From Streptomyces sp. NRRL S-340 (lineage in GTDB: Bacteria; Actinomycetota; Actinomycetes; Streptomycetales; Streptomycetaceae): a stretch of DNA of 64,000 nucleotides. The stretch lies in the NCBI RefSeq assembly GCF_000720185.1, contig NZ_JOIY01000017.1, forward strand, positions 65,467-129,466, in the 5' to 3' direction. A program made the position numbers and the translations under genes. The notes beneath the pieces are model-generated. The model made no database searches. It saw only the letters and a list, made by a program, of their open reading frames with translations, and had not been told where the DNA came from. This document shows, piece after piece, positions 55,323 through 64,000 of this stretch; position 1 is the stretch's first letter; the number at the start of each line of letters is the position of its first letter.

Positions 55323-56867
55323 ATGCGAACCGACTCTTCTCCCGGTACCCTCCCGGCTCGGGAGCACCTCCCCGCCACGGACGCCGGTACGCCTGTCCTG
55401 GACGTAGTGATCCCCGTCTACAACGAGGAGAAGGACCTCCGGCCCTGTGTGCTCCGCCTGCACGAGCACCTCACCCGCACCTTCCCGTACGCCTTCCGCA
55501 TCACCGTCGCCGACAACGCCTCCACCGACAGCACCCCCCGGGTGGCGGCGGGGCTGGCCGCGGAACTGGCCGGGGTCAGCAGTGTCCGGCTCGAACAGAA
55601 GGGCCGCGGCCGCGCGCTGCGGGCCGTGTGGTCGGCCTCCGAGGCGCCGGTCCTCGCCTACATGGACGTGGACCTGTCCACCGGGCTCAACGCGCTGCTG
55701 CCGCTGGTGGCGCCGCTGATCTCCGGCCACTCCGACCTGGCCATCGGCTCGCGGCTCGCCCGCAGTTCACGGGTGGTGCGCGGCGCCAAGCGCGAGTTCA
55801 TCTCCCGCTCCTACAACCTGATCCTGCGCGGCTCGCTCCAGGCCCGCTTCTCCGACGCGCAGTGCGGCTTCAAGGCGATACGCCGGGACGTCGCCCAGGA
55901 GCTGCTGCCGCTGGTGGAGGACACCGGGTGGTTCTTCGACACCGAGATGCTCGTGCTCGCCGAACGGGCCGGTCTGCGCATCCACGAGGTACCGGTCGAC
56001 TGGGTCGACGACCCCGACTCCACGGTGCACATCGTCAGGACGGCGGCCGAGGACCTGAAGGGCGTGTGGCGGATCGGCAAGGCCCTCGCCACCGGTTCGC
56101 TGCCGCTGGACCGGCTCACCCGGCCCTTCGGGGACGACCCGCGCGACCGTGACATCCAGGACGTGCCCGGGGGACTGGCCAGGCAACTGGTCGGGTTCTG
56201 CGTCGTCGGCGTCCTGTCCACACTCTTCTACCTGCTGCTCTACAGCCTCTTCCGGCAGTTCGCCGGCTCCCAGACCGCCAACGCGCTCGCTCTGCTGGTC
56301 TCGGCGGTCGCCAACACCGCGGCCAACCGGCGGCTGACCTTCGGCGTGCGCGGGCCGGGCGGCGCGGTGCGCCACCAGGCGCAGGGCCTGGTCGTCTTCG
56401 CCATCGGTCTCGCACTGACCAGCGGCTCCCTGGCCGCCCTGAACGCGGCCACCAGCTCGCCCGCGCACTCCACCGAGCTGGCGGTCCTGGTGGCGGCCAA
56501 CCTCGCGGCGACCGTCCTGCGCTTCCTGCTCTTCCGCGCCTGGGTGTTCCCCGACCGGCGCGACACGCCCGCGGGCACGCCTGCCGGCACCCCCGCGCAC
56601 ACGCCTGCCGGATCCCCGGCCCCTGTGCCCGCCGGCGCAGCCGCCGGTCCGTCCGAGCGGCCGCTCCCGGTGCCCGCGCACCCGGACCCGCAGCGGGCAC
56701 CGCGCCCCCCGGCGCGGCCGCAGCCACCGCTCCCGCAGCGGCCCCCACAAGCACAAGCACAAGCACATGCGCAGCCGCACCCGCCAGCGCAACCGCACCC
56801 GCCCGCGCATCCGCACGCGGGCGCGCACCCGGCCTCGTACGACACCGACCCGAAGGACCCCCGATGA
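55323..56867 (+). CDS. GT2 glycosyltransferase fused to GtrA membrane domain
   Basis: A 514-residue protein: GT2 domain (about 25-265; VVIPVYNEEKDLR, acidic MDVDLSTG, IGSRL, WFFDTEML) similar to polyprenyl-phosphate sugar transferases, then a four-helix GtrA domain (about 285-405, LVGFCVVGVLSTLFYLLLYSLFR). It probably loads a sugar onto polyprenyl phosphate and helps flip it. The last 100 residues are Pro/Ala/Gln/His-rich (QAQAQAHAQPHPPAQPHPP). It overlaps the next gene (ATGA) and nearly overlaps the kinase gene. The ATG at 55323 is used; a TTG at 55305 with AGGGGGG upstream is an alternative. Confidence 0.87.
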   Translation: MRTDSSPGTLPAREHLPATDAGTPVLDVVIPVYNEEKDLRPCVLRLHEHLTRTFPYAFRITVADNASTDSTPRVAAGLAAELAGVSSVRLEQKGRGRALRAVWSASEAPVLAYMDVDLSTGLNALLPLVAPLISGHSDLAIGSRLARSSRVVRGAKREFISRSYNLILRGSLQARFSDAQCGFKAIRRDVAQELLPLVEDTGWFFDTEMLVLAERAGLRIHEVPVDWVDDPDSTVHIVRTAAEDLKGVWRIGKALATGSLPLDRLTRPFGDDPRDRDIQDVPGGLARQLVGFCVVGVLSTLFYLLLYSLFRQFAGSQTANALALLVSAVANTAANRRLTFGVRGPGGAVRHQAQGLVVFAIGLALTSGSLAALNAATSSPAHSTELAVLVAANLAATVLRFLLFRAWVFPDRRDTPAGTPAGTPAHTPAGSPAPVPAGAAAGPSERPLPVPAHPDPQRAPRPPARPQPPLPQRPPQAQAQAHAQPHPPAQPHPPAHPHAGAHPASYDTDPKDPR

Positions 56868-59197
56868 CCACCGAACACGACCGCGGCAGCAGGCAGGCGG
56901 GCACGGGACCGTCCTCCTGGGGCCCGCCCCCGGCCGCACCCCCCGCCGAGTCCCCCGCCGCGCCCGCGCCCGCACCGCCTGGCACGCTCCCGGCAGCACC
57001 CCCGGCCGCCGCCCTCACGACGGCCGGGTCCCCCGCCCCACCGGCCGGCACCGACGGCAGCGCACCCGGCGCCGGGCCGCGGCAGCCCTTGGCGCGCCGC
57101 CTGTGGCGGGGCAGGCCGCAGGACCCCCGCTGGGCCCGCCCCGCCCTGCTCGCCCTGCTGCTCGCCACCGCCCTGCTCTACCTCTACGACCTCAGCGCCT
57201 CCGGGTACGCCAACTCCTTCTACTCGGCGGCCGTGCAGGCGGGCAGCGTCTCCTGGAAGGCGTTCTTCTTCGGTTCGCTGGACGCGGGCAACGCCATCAC
57301 CGTGGACAAGCCGCCCGCCGCGCTGTGGCCGATGGCGCTGTCGGTGCGGCTGTTCGGGCTCGGTCCGTGGGCGATCCTCGTCCCCGAAGTGCTGATGGGC
57401 GTGGGCACGGTCGCCGTGGTCCACGCCTGCGTGCGCCGCCGGTCCGGCCCCGCGGCCGGACTGATCGCGGGCGCGGTGCTCGCGCTCACCCCGGTGGCGG
57501 CGCTGATGTTCCGCTTCAACAACCCGGACGCGCTGCTCGCGCTGCTGATGGCGCTCACCGTGCACTTCGTGGTCCGCGCCCTGGAGGACGGGCGGACCAA
57601 GTGGCTGGTCTGGGCGGGCGTCGCGGTCGGCTTCGCCTTCCTGACCAAGACGCTCCAGGCCTTCCTGATCCTGCCCCCGCTGGCCGTCGTCTACGGGGTC
57701 TGCGCGCCCGTGGCGCTGCGCAGGCGGCTGGCGCAGCTCGCGCTCGCGACGGTGGCGATCGTCGTCTCCGGCGGCTGGTGGGTGGCGATCGTGGAGCTGT
57801 GGCCCGCCTCCTCCCGGCCCTACATCGGCGGCTCGCAGAACAACAGCTTCCTGGAGCTGACCTTCGGTTACAACGGCCTCGGCCGGATCAACGGGGACGA
57901 GACCGGCAGCGTCGGCGGCGGTGGCGGACCGGGCGGAGGCCGGGGAGGCCAGTGGGGCGAGACCGGCTGGGACCGGCTGTTCAACTCCGAGATCGGCGGC
58001 CAGATCTCCTGGCTGCTGCCGGCCGCGCTGATCCTGCTGCTCGCCGGTCTCGTCCTGGCCGGCCGGGCCCGGCGCACCGACCTCACCCGTGGCGCCTTGC
58101 TGGCCTGGGGCGGCTCGCTGCTGACGACCGCGGCTGTCTTCAGTTACATGGCGGGCATCTTCCACCAGTACTACACGGTCGCCCTCGCGCCCTGCATCGC
58201 CGCCGTGGTGGGCATGGGCGCGACCGCCCTGTGGCGGGAGCGGTCCAGGCTCTGGGTCCGGATCGCCCTGGCGGCGGCCGTCACGGTGACCGCCGCGTGG
58301 GGGTACGTCCTGCTCCACCGCACGCCCTCCTACCTGCCCTGGCTCAGGTGGCTGGTCCTGGTCGGCGGCCTGGCCGCGGCCCTCGGTCTGGTCTTCGTGT
58401 CCCGGATCGGCAGGTGGCCGGCCGTCGCCGTGGCGGCCGCGGGCGTGCTGGCCTGCCTCGCCGGCCCGACGGCGTACACGCTGAGCACGGTGGACTCGGC
58501 GCACACCGGTTCCATCCCGACCGCAGGCCCGGCGGGCGCGGGCATGCGGGGCTTCGGGGGCCGGGGCGGCGGCCCCGGCGGCGGTGGCGGCATGCGCGGC
58601 GGCTTCGGCGGCGGCATGCCGGGGCAGAACCAGCAGAACGGCCGGGGCGGCCAGAACCAGCAGAACGGCAACGGGAACGGCAACGGCTTCCCCGGTGGCG
58701 GTACCGGCGGTTTCCCCGGCGGAGGCGGCATGCCCGGCCAGAACGGCCAGAACGGCCAGAACGGCAACGGCTTCCCCGGTGGCGCCGGGGCGGGCGAAGG
58801 CGGGCGTGCGGGTGGCGGCATGGGCGGCCTGCTCGACGGGGCGCAGGTCTCCTCGGCGGCCAGGGAACTGCTGGAGAAGAACGCCTCCGCGTACACCTGG
58901 GCCGCCGCGTCCATCGGCTCGCAGAACGCGGCCAGCTACCAACTGGCCACCGGTGACCCGGTGATGGCGATCGGCGGCTTCAACGGCACCGACCCGTCCC
59001 CGACCCTGGCCCAGTTCCAGCGGTACGTGACCGAGGGCAGGATCCACTACTTCATCGCCGGTGGCGGCATGGGCGGGGGCAGGGGCGGCAGCGGCACCGC
59101 CTCCCAGATCACCTCGTGGGTCGAGAAGAACTTCAAGAAGGTCACGGCCGGTTCGGCCACCTTCTACGACCTGACCCAGCGGACCAGCACCGGCTGA
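56864..59197 (+). CDS. GT39-type membrane glycosyltransferase (ArnT/PMT-like)
   Basis: A 777-residue enzyme with a Pro-rich cytosolic start (1-75), about eleven to twelve membrane helices (85-520), and an extracellular tail. The first loop has the acidic LDAGNAITVDKPPAALWPMALSVRLFG, and FNNPDALLALLMAL follows, both typical of polyprenyl-phosphate-dependent transferases. Loops contain long Gly-rich runs (SVGGGGGPGGGRGGQWGET; and from about 560 to 660 GGG/QNGQN/FPGGG blocks), then a folded C-terminal domain (VTEGRIHYFIAGGGMGGG, VEKNFKKV). With the GT2-GtrA partner it could glycosylate wall or secreted proteins. Confidence 0.87.
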   Translation: MTTEHDRGSRQAGTGPSSWGPPPAAPPAESPAAPAPAPPGTLPAAPPAAALTTAGSPAPPAGTDGSAPGAGPRQPLARRLWRGRPQDPRWARPALLALLLATALLYLYDLSASGYANSFYSAAVQAGSVSWKAFFFGSLDAGNAITVDKPPAALWPMALSVRLFGLGPWAILVPEVLMGVGTVAVVHACVRRRSGPAAGLIAGAVLALTPVAALMFRFNNPDALLALLMALTVHFVVRALEDGRTKWLVWAGVAVGFAFLTKTLQAFLILPPLAVVYGVCAPVALRRRLAQLALATVAIVVSGGWWVAIVELWPASSRPYIGGSQNNSFLELTFGYNGLGRINGDETGSVGGGGGPGGGRGGQWGETGWDRLFNSEIGGQISWLLPAALILLLAGLVLAGRARRTDLTRGALLAWGGSLLTTAAVFSYMAGIFHQYYTVALAPCIAAVVGMGATALWRERSRLWVRIALAAAVTVTAAWGYVLLHRTPSYLPWLRWLVLVGGLAAALGLVFVSRIGRWPAVAVAAAGVLACLAGPTAYTLSTVDSAHTGSIPTAGPAGAGMRGFGGRGGGPGGGGGMRGGFGGGMPGQNQQNGRGGQNQQNGNGNGNGFPGGGTGGFPGGGGMPGQNGQNGQNGNGFPGGAGAGEGGRAGGGMGGLLDGAQVSSAARELLEKNASAYTWAAASIGSQNAASYQLATGDPVMAIGGFNGTDPSPTLAQFQRYVTEGRIHYFIAGGGMGGGRGGSGTASQITSWVEKNFKKVTAGSATFYDLTQRTSTG

Positions 59198-59329
59198 CGT
59201 CCGTCCGGAGCGCCGCGGGAGTGTCCGGAGCGCTGTGCCGGAGAGTGATCCGCGGGAGCACGAGGAGAGCAGGGGCGGTGGCCGGAGAGCGGCCGCCGCC
59301 CCTGCCGGCGTACCCGGCCGGAATGTGCT

Positions 59330-59361
59330 TGTACAGCGTATGGGAAAAGTTCTACGCTGTA
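59330..59361 (+). promoter_or_regulatory. Promoter with embedded operator for the MFS efflux gene (likely leaderless)
   Basis: TACAGCGTA (59332-59340) and TACGCTGTA (59353-59361) are perfect inverted repeats 12 bp apart. They overlap a -35-like TTGTAC (59330-59335) and, 17 bp on, a -10-like TACGCT (59353-59358). The ATG at 59366 is five bases after the second arm and no ribosome site exists, so the mRNA is probably leaderless and the operator would block polymerase. Confidence 0.75.
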
Positions 59362-59365
59362 TGGC

Positions 59366-60994
59366 ATGACAACCGCCTCCCCGGCCCACCCCGGGTCCCC
59401 GACTCGGCCGCAGCCCCAGGGTCACCCCCAGCGCTGGCTGATCCTGGGCGTCATCTGTCTCGCGCAGCTCACCGTGCTGCTCGACAACACCGTGCTGAAC
59501 GTGGCGATCCCCTCGCTCACCCGCGAACTGCACGCGGCGACCTCCGACATCCAGTGGATGATCAACGCGTACTCGCTCGTGCAGTCGGGACTGCTGCTGA
59601 CGGCGGGCAGCGCTGCCGACCGCTACGGCCGCAAGAAGATGCTGATCGCCGGTCTGGCCCTGTTCGGCATCGGCTCGCTGGCCGCCGGACTCGCCCACTC
59701 CACCGCTCAGCTGATCGCCGCCCGCGCGGGCATGGGCGTCGGCGGCGCGCTGCTGCTGACCACCACGCTCGCCGTCGTGATGCAGATCTTCACGCCGGAC
59801 GAGCACCCCAAGGCCATCGGCATCTGGAGCGCGGTCAGCGCCCTGGGCTTCGCCACCGGCCCCCTGATCGGCGGGTTCATGCTCGACCACTTCTGGTGGG
59901 GTGCGATCTTCCTGGTCAACCTGCCGGTCGCGGTGCTGGCCCTGGCCGCGGTCGTCGCCCTCGTCCCGGAGTCCAGGAGCCCGCGGGGCGACCGTCCCGA
60001 CCTGCTCGGCGCGCTGCTGTCCACGGTCGGCATGGCCGCCCTGGTCTACGCGATCATCTCCGGCCCGGCGCACGGCTGGACGTCGGCGCGGGTGCTGGTG
60101 ACCGCGGCCGCGGCGGTCGTGGTGCTGGCCGCCTTCGCGCTCTACGAGAGCCGGATCCCGTACCCCATGCTCGACATGCACTTCTTCCGGGACCGCCGCT
60201 TCACGGGGGCGGTCTCCGGGGCGGTGCTGATCGCCTTCGGCATGGGCGGGTCGCTGTTCCTGCTCACCCAGCACCTGCAGTTCGTCCTCGGCTACGGCCC
60301 GCTGGAGGCCGGCCTGCGCACCGCGCCCCTCGCCCTCACGGTCGTGGTCCTCAACTTCTCGGGCCTCGCGGCGAAGGGCACGGTGAAGCTCGGGACGCCG
60401 GTGTCGATCCTGCTCGGCATGGTGCTGCTGTCCGGCGGCCTGGTGTCGATCGCCACCCTCGCCGGGCACGGGTACGCCGGGACGCTCCTGGGTCTGCTGC
60501 TCATCGGCGCCGGCACCGCCGTCGCCGGTCCGGCCATGGCGCACGCCATCATGAGCGCGATCCCGCCGGCCAAGGCGGGGGTCGGCGCGGGGGTCAACGG
60601 CACGCTGGCGGAGTTCGGCAACGGGCTGGGCGTGGCCGTGCTGGGGGCGGTGCTCACCTCGCGCTTCGCGGCGCTGGTCCCGGTGGCCGCGACCTCCCTG
60701 CCCGCGGCGCTGGCCTCGGCGCGCGGTCCGGCCGAGAGGGACAGGGTCCTGGACGCCTACTCGTCGGGGCTGTCGGCCAGCCAGCTCGTCGGGGCGGTCG
60801 CGGTGCTGCTCGGCGGCCTGCTGGCCGCGGCGTTGCTGCGCCGGGCCGAGCGGGCAGACTCGCAGGTAACGGCCGCCCCGGCCGGCACAGCGGGGTCCGG
60901 GACCGGCGGAACCGTGCCGGCGGCCGGGGCGCCGGGGGCCGCCGGGAACACCGGGGACAGCGGGCCCGTCGGAGACGTCAAGGACACGCTCTAG
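59366..60994 (+). CDS. DHA2-family 14-helix MFS efflux transporter
   Basis: A 542-residue EmrB/QacA-type drug:H+ antiporter. Motifs: LDNTVLNVAIPSL (motif D1), GSAADRYGRKKMLIAG (motif A), LIAARAGMGVGGAL (motif B) and GFATGPLIGGFML (motif C). The C-terminus is Gly/Ala-rich. It is 36 bp ahead of a TetR gene. It probably exports toxic compounds or a natural product. Confidence 0.92.
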   Translation: MTTASPAHPGSPTRPQPQGHPQRWLILGVICLAQLTVLLDNTVLNVAIPSLTRELHAATSDIQWMINAYSLVQSGLLLTAGSAADRYGRKKMLIAGLALFGIGSLAAGLAHSTAQLIAARAGMGVGGALLLTTTLAVVMQIFTPDEHPKAIGIWSAVSALGFATGPLIGGFMLDHFWWGAIFLVNLPVAVLALAAVVALVPESRSPRGDRPDLLGALLSTVGMAALVYAIISGPAHGWTSARVLVTAAAAVVVLAAFALYESRIPYPMLDMHFFRDRRFTGAVSGAVLIAFGMGGSLFLLTQHLQFVLGYGPLEAGLRTAPLALTVVVLNFSGLAAKGTVKLGTPVSILLGMVLLSGGLVSIATLAGHGYAGTLLGLLLIGAGTAVAGPAMAHAIMSAIPPAKAGVGAGVNGTLAEFGNGLGVAVLGAVLTSRFAALVPVAATSLPAALASARGPAERDRVLDAYSSGLSASQLVGAVAVLLGGLLAAALLRRAERADSQVTAAPAGTAGSGTGGTVPAAGAPGAAGNTGDSGPVGDVKDTL

Positions 60995-61030
60995 CATGAC
61001 CGGCGTCGGGAAGACTGAGGAAGGTGCGCC

Positions 61031-61795
61031 ATGGTGAAGGCAGCCGGGGCCAAGGGCGCGGCCCGGACCAGTGTCTGGCTGGCGGGCAAGGAACGCCGGG
61101 GCGGACGCGGGGGCGGGCAGCCGTCCGGTCTCGACCGGGACCGGATCACCGAGGCCACGGTGCGGCTGCTGGACGCGGAGGGGCTGGCCAGGTTCTCCAT
61201 GCGCCGGCTCGCCGCCGAGCTGAACGTCACCGCGATGTCCGTCTACTGGTACGTCGACACCAAGGACGACCTCCTCGAACTCGCCCTCGACGCCGCCTAC
61301 GCCGAATTCCCGCTGCCCGAGCCGGACGCGGACACCGACTGGCGCGAGCAGCTGCGCGGGCTCGCCGCCGCCTACCGCGCCCAGCTGGTGCGCCACCCCT
61401 GGCTGTCCCCGCTGGCCGGCCGCTACCTCAACATCGGTCCGAACCACCTGGCCTTCTCGCAGACGGTGCAGCGCGTCATCCGCCGCGCGGGGCTGCCCGC
61501 GCACCGGGTGACGAGCGCCATCTCGGCCGTCTTCCAGTTCGTCTACGGGTACGGCACGATCGAGGGCCAGTTCCTGTCCCGGATCGCGGACAGCGGCCTG
61601 AGCCCGGACGACTACTACGGGCAGGCGATGCGCTCGGCGCTGGAGCACGAGCCGGCCGCCGACTTCCTCCGGCAGTCCAAGGAGATCATGGACGCCCGCG
61701 GCGGTGCCACGGTCGCCGAGATGCTCGACCGCGACTTCACCTTCGCCCTGGACCTGCTGATCGCGGGCATCGAGGCCATGGTCGCCCGGGGCTGA
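61031..61795 (+). CDS. TetR-family repressor (TetR_C tetracycline type)
   Basis: A 254-residue regulator with helix-turn-helix ITEATVRLLDAEGLARFSMRRLAAELNVTAMSVYWYVDTKDDLLELAL and a C-terminal domain of the tetracycline-repressor type (RHPWLSPLAGRYLNIGPNHL). A strong ribosome site GAGGAAGG lies before its ATG. It is cotranscribed with the MFS pump and probably binds the palindrome at 59332-59361. It has a 35-residue basic Gly-rich N-terminal leader, unusual for the family. Confidence 0.92.
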   Translation: MVKAAGAKGAARTSVWLAGKERRGGRGGGQPSGLDRDRITEATVRLLDAEGLARFSMRRLAAELNVTAMSVYWYVDTKDDLLELALDAAYAEFPLPEPDADTDWREQLRGLAAAYRAQLVRHPWLSPLAGRYLNIGPNHLAFSQTVQRVIRRAGLPAHRVTSAISAVFQFVYGYGTIEGQFLSRIADSGLSPDDYYGQAMRSALEHEPAADFLRQSKEIMDARGGATVAEMLDRDFTFALDLLIAGIEAMVARG

Positions 61796-61805
61796 GCGCG
61801 GCCCG

Positions 61806-62279
61806 CTACCGCTCCCCGGGCGCCAGGCGCGCCGGGAACCCGCCGGTGGCGACCGGCCCCCACCGCTGCGGCGTGACGCGGATGATCGACTTCCCCTGGT
61901 CGGCCATCGCCTGCCGGTACTCGTCCCAGTCGGGGTGCTCGCCGGCGATGTTGCGGTAGTACTCCACGAGCGGTTCCACGGACTCCGGGGCGTCGATGAC
62001 CTCGGCCGTGCCGTCGATCTGCACCCACGGCCCGTTCCACTCGTCGCTGAGCACGACGAGGCTCACCCGCGGGTCCCGCTTGGCGTTGCGGGTCTTGGCC
62101 CGCTCCGGGTAGGTGGAGACGACGATCCGCCCCGAGTCGTCCACCCCGCAGGTCAGCGGGGAGGCCTGCGGGCCGCCGTCGGCGCGCCGGGTCAGCAGCA
62201 GGGCGCGGTGGCGGGGGCGTACGAAGTCCAGGAGTTCCTCGCGCGAGACGCGGGTGTTGGTCGCGATGCTGGGTGCCAT
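61806..62279 (-). CDS. PPOX-class F420-dependent oxidoreductase-like protein
   Basis: The 157-residue split-barrel protein matches the pyridoxamine phosphate oxidase-like F420-dependent group: FVRPRHRALLLTRRADGGPQASPLTCGVDDSGRIVVSTYPERAKTRNAKRDPRVSLVVLS, WVQIDGTAEVID and a C-terminal SIIRVTPQRWG. Homologues reduce biliverdin or other substrates with F420H2. The substrate is unknown. It converges with the TetR gene, ten bases apart. Confidence 0.87.
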   Translation of the reverse strand: MAPSIATNTRVSREELLDFVRPRHRALLLTRRADGGPQASPLTCGVDDSGRIVVSTYPERAKTRNAKRDPRVSLVVLSDEWNGPWVQIDGTAEVIDAPESVEPLVEYYRNIAGEHPDWDEYRQAMADQGKSIIRVTPQRWGPVATGGFPARLAPGER

Positions 62280-62438
62280 ACGGGCAGCCTAGGCGCCGCG
62301 GGAGGCCGGCGGCGCTGCGGCGGGTGTCCCCGTCGTGCCCGCCACCGGGCGGCTCACCCGGCCCGCGCCCGCGCCGCGCCCCGAGTCACCCCGCCCGGCC
62401 TCGCTCCGTACGGCCCCACCCGCACGGCGTCGCCCCGC

Positions 62439-62792
62439 TCACAGCCGCAGCGCCTGCTCGGCGTCGTCGTACACGGGCACGTCCCGGCGCACGCCGGTCA
62501 CCTCAAGGACACGGCTGGGGATGCCGTACGGGAGGGCCGCGACCCGGAGCCGGATGCGCGGGGACAGCCGGCCCCGCACGTCGAGCACGAGACGGGCGCC
62601 CTGGGAGTCCATGAAGCCGGTGTGCGTGAGGTCCAGGACCAGCAGGCGCAGCCGTGCGGCGCGGGCGGCCGCGAAGGAGAGCACGCGGGCGCACAGCGCG
62701 GGGGCGTTGGACAGGTCGATCTCCGGCGGCAGGACGAGCAGCGCGCGGGCAGGCGTGTCACGCACCCGGCACGGGCTCGGGAAGTGGGTCAT
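62439..62792 (-). CDS. STAS-domain anti-anti-sigma factor
   Basis: A 117-residue STAS protein. The phosphoserine site is in THTGFMDSQGARLVLD and the preceding strands LVLPPEIDLSNAPALCARVL and LRLLVLDL match SpoIIAA/RsbV proteins. When unphosphorylated, such proteins bind GHKL anti-sigma factors and free their sigma factor. The two GHKL genes at 23894 and 32781 are possible but unproven partners. Confidence 0.86.
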   Translation of the reverse strand: MTHFPSPCRVRDTPARALLVLPPEIDLSNAPALCARVLSFAAARAARLRLLVLDLTHTGFMDSQGARLVLDVRGRLSPRIRLRVAALPYGIPSRVLEVTGVRRDVPVYDDAEQALRL

Positions 62793-63023
62793 GGCAACTC
62801 ACCTGCAAGTAGGCGGACATCCGTCCGGTCCGGGCCGGTCCGCGAGGCGGACGCCGGGCGGGGCCGCTTCCTGACCCGTCGTCCTCCATTCCACCACCGC
62901 CGGGCGCCCGTTCCCAGAGGCCGGGGCCGGGCGTCCCCAGGCGTAAGACACCTGGAAGGACGAGATAAGGTTCTGTTCGTCCTGTGCTCGCAGTCGGGAA
63001 TGTGCTGCGGAGCTCTCCTGCGC

Positions 63024-63779
63024 ATGGCCGTGGTGCCGTGCATGCCGAAGAGGTTCGTGGTGCCTGCGTCCGACTTTTCTGATTTGCCCCTTTTTCCGGG
63101 GGACATCGAGCTGCCCGAAGCCCTGACGGTGGCGGCTCAGCGACTGCACGACACGGACAGCGCTCACAACACCATGCGCGCCGCCGTCCGGCTCGCCGTG
63201 CACCTGCTGCCGGGCGCCGAGCACGCGGACATCGCGGTGACCGAGCGCGGCGGAGCGCGCCGGACCGTCGCCTGGAGCGACGACGTAGTACGCGAGGTCG
63301 GCGCCCCGCACGGCGACGGCCGCGAGCCCACCCCGGAGCCGGCGCCGTACTGGGACGGACTGTGGCACGCGCCGGTGGTGCGGGTGACCGACAGCGAGAC
63401 CGAGGACGGCTGCGCGGCCCTGGCCGGCGCGGGCCTGCGCTCGGCGCTCGCGCTGCGGCTGCGCGCCGAGAAGCGGCGGCTCACCGTGCTCACCGCCTAC
63501 TCCGGAAAGCCGCGCGCCTTCGACGAGGCGGCGACCCGCGTGGGCCGGCTGTTCACCGCGCACGTGAGCCTGGCCCTGGACTCGGCGACCGTGCGCGAGC
63601 AGCTCACCGAGGCCATGCGCACCCGCGACCTGATCGGCCAGGCCACCGGCATCCTCATGGAACGCCTGGACATCGACGCGGCGGAGGCCTTCGACAGCCT
63701 CGTGCGCGCCTCGCAGCGGGAGAACGTCAAGCTGCGCGACCTGGCCCGCCGCATCGTCGACACGAAGAACGCCACGTGA
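63024..63779 (+). CDS. GAF-ANTAR RNA-binding antiterminator-type regulator
   Basis: A 251-residue protein with a GAF sensor domain (about 30-190) and an ANTAR RNA-binding domain at the C-terminus (REQLTEAMRTRDLIGQATGILMERLDIDAAEAFDSLVRASQRENVKLRDLARRIVD). ANTAR proteins bind paired hairpins in leader RNAs and prevent termination. The start is uncertain (ATGs at 63000, 63024, 63042); 63024 has GGAG eleven bases upstream. No adjacent target is seen. Confidence 0.85.
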   Translation: MAVVPCMPKRFVVPASDFSDLPLFPGDIELPEALTVAAQRLHDTDSAHNTMRAAVRLAVHLLPGAEHADIAVTERGGARRTVAWSDDVVREVGAPHGDGREPTPEPAPYWDGLWHAPVVRVTDSETEDGCAALAGAGLRSALALRLRAEKRRLTVLTAYSGKPRAFDEAATRVGRLFTAHVSLALDSATVREQLTEAMRTRDLIGQATGILMERLDIDAAEAFDSLVRASQRENVKLRDLARRIVDTKNAT

Positions 63780-63819
63780 GGACGGGCGGCGGGACCGGAC
63801 CGCGGGACGCCGGCGGCCG

Positions 63820-64000
63820 TCAGACCGCGGGCAGCGACTCGCCCTGGACGGCCTGGATGTCGAGTTCGACCTTCAGGGTGGTGCCGATGGCGGCGATGCC
63901 CGCCTGGAGGACCTGGTTGTAGTTCATCGCGAAGTCCTCGCGGCGCAGTTCGGTGGTGGCGCGGAAGGCGGCGCGGGTGCCGCCCCAGGGGTCGGCTCCG
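63820..64000 (-). CDS. YceI family protein, C-terminal part
   Basis: A minus-strand frame open from the right edge of the window encodes DPWGGTRAAFRATTELRREDFAMNYNQVLQAG..LKVELDIQAVQG, typical of the C-terminal lipocalin-like YceI domain, which binds isoprenoid-type lipids. The N-terminal part lies outside the window. It ends 40 bp from the ANTAR gene stop. Confidence 0.85.
   Translation of the reverse strand, partial: GADPWGGTRAAFRATTELRREDFAMNYNQVLQAGIAAIGTTLKVELDIQAVQGESLPAV

Overview
The window is very GC-rich, has strong third-position GC bias, uses GTG starts often and many four-base start/stop overlaps, and encodes actinobacterial families (DtpA/ECuC/Sco copper proteins, SSI-type protease inhibitor, F420-type oxidoreductases, GAF-ANTAR and DUF5926 proteins). 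It is chromosomal DNA of a Streptomyces species. Four perfect copies of the 14-bp Streptomyces parS site and three groups of DnaA boxes place it in the origin-proximal core. From memory, the gene order (cydB, cydDC ... serS, pheA ... copper/DtpA operon ... tRNA-Ser) matches the SCO39xx-SCO40xx part of S. coelicolor; this was not checked by alignment.

Layout. 1-9 kb: end of cydB, cydDC fusion, then minus-strand genes for a Cof-type HAD phosphatase, an LLM flavin/F420 oxidoreductase, a small unknown protein, RNA 2'-phosphotransferase (kptA) and an alpha/beta-hydrolase-SDR fusion. 9.4-13.2 kb: a two-ATPase, two-permease ABC operon and a 79-aa protein. 13.6-17.2 kb: HAD phosphatase and serS (coupled), a DnaA-box-rich gap, and pheA. 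17.3-23.7 kb: a six-gene minus-strand copper operon (membrane protein, YcnI-like, sco, ecuC, copCD, dtpA). 23.9-34.4 kb: signalling and maintenance genes (two GHKL anti-sigma-type ATPases, MocR regulator, Xaa-Pro aminopeptidase, SpoIIE-type phosphatase, a degenerate primase-polymerase domain protein, DUF5926, glycerophosphodiesterase). 34.7-39.8 kb: HtrA-like protease, tRNA-Ser(UGA) with a duplicated 3' end bracketing one unknown gene, an intact-looking prim-pol protein, a small curlin-like secreted protein and a SigE-family sigma factor.

40-50.3 kb: acyl-CoA ligase; divergent MFS/TetR pair with two operators; a 1544-aa hybrid histidine-kinase-like protein with degenerate catalytic boxes and a 750-aa disordered linker; an SSI-family inhibitor; tRNA-Ser(GCU) and tRNA-Arg(ACG). 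50.7-64 kb: DUF2797 and amidohydrolase genes; a four-gene chain of response regulator, histidine kinase, GT2-GtrA and GT39 glycosyltransferases; a 14-helix MFS efflux pump with TetR regulator; a PPOX-type F420 protein; a STAS anti-anti-sigma protein; a GAF-ANTAR regulator; and the end of a YceI gene.

Most of the window is ordinary core-genome content. The least explained items are the tRNA-Ser 3'-end duplication, the parS/DnaA-box layout, the linker motif repeats and degenerate boxes of the hybrid kinase, the paired intact and degenerate prim-pol proteins, and several unique tandem repeats between genes.
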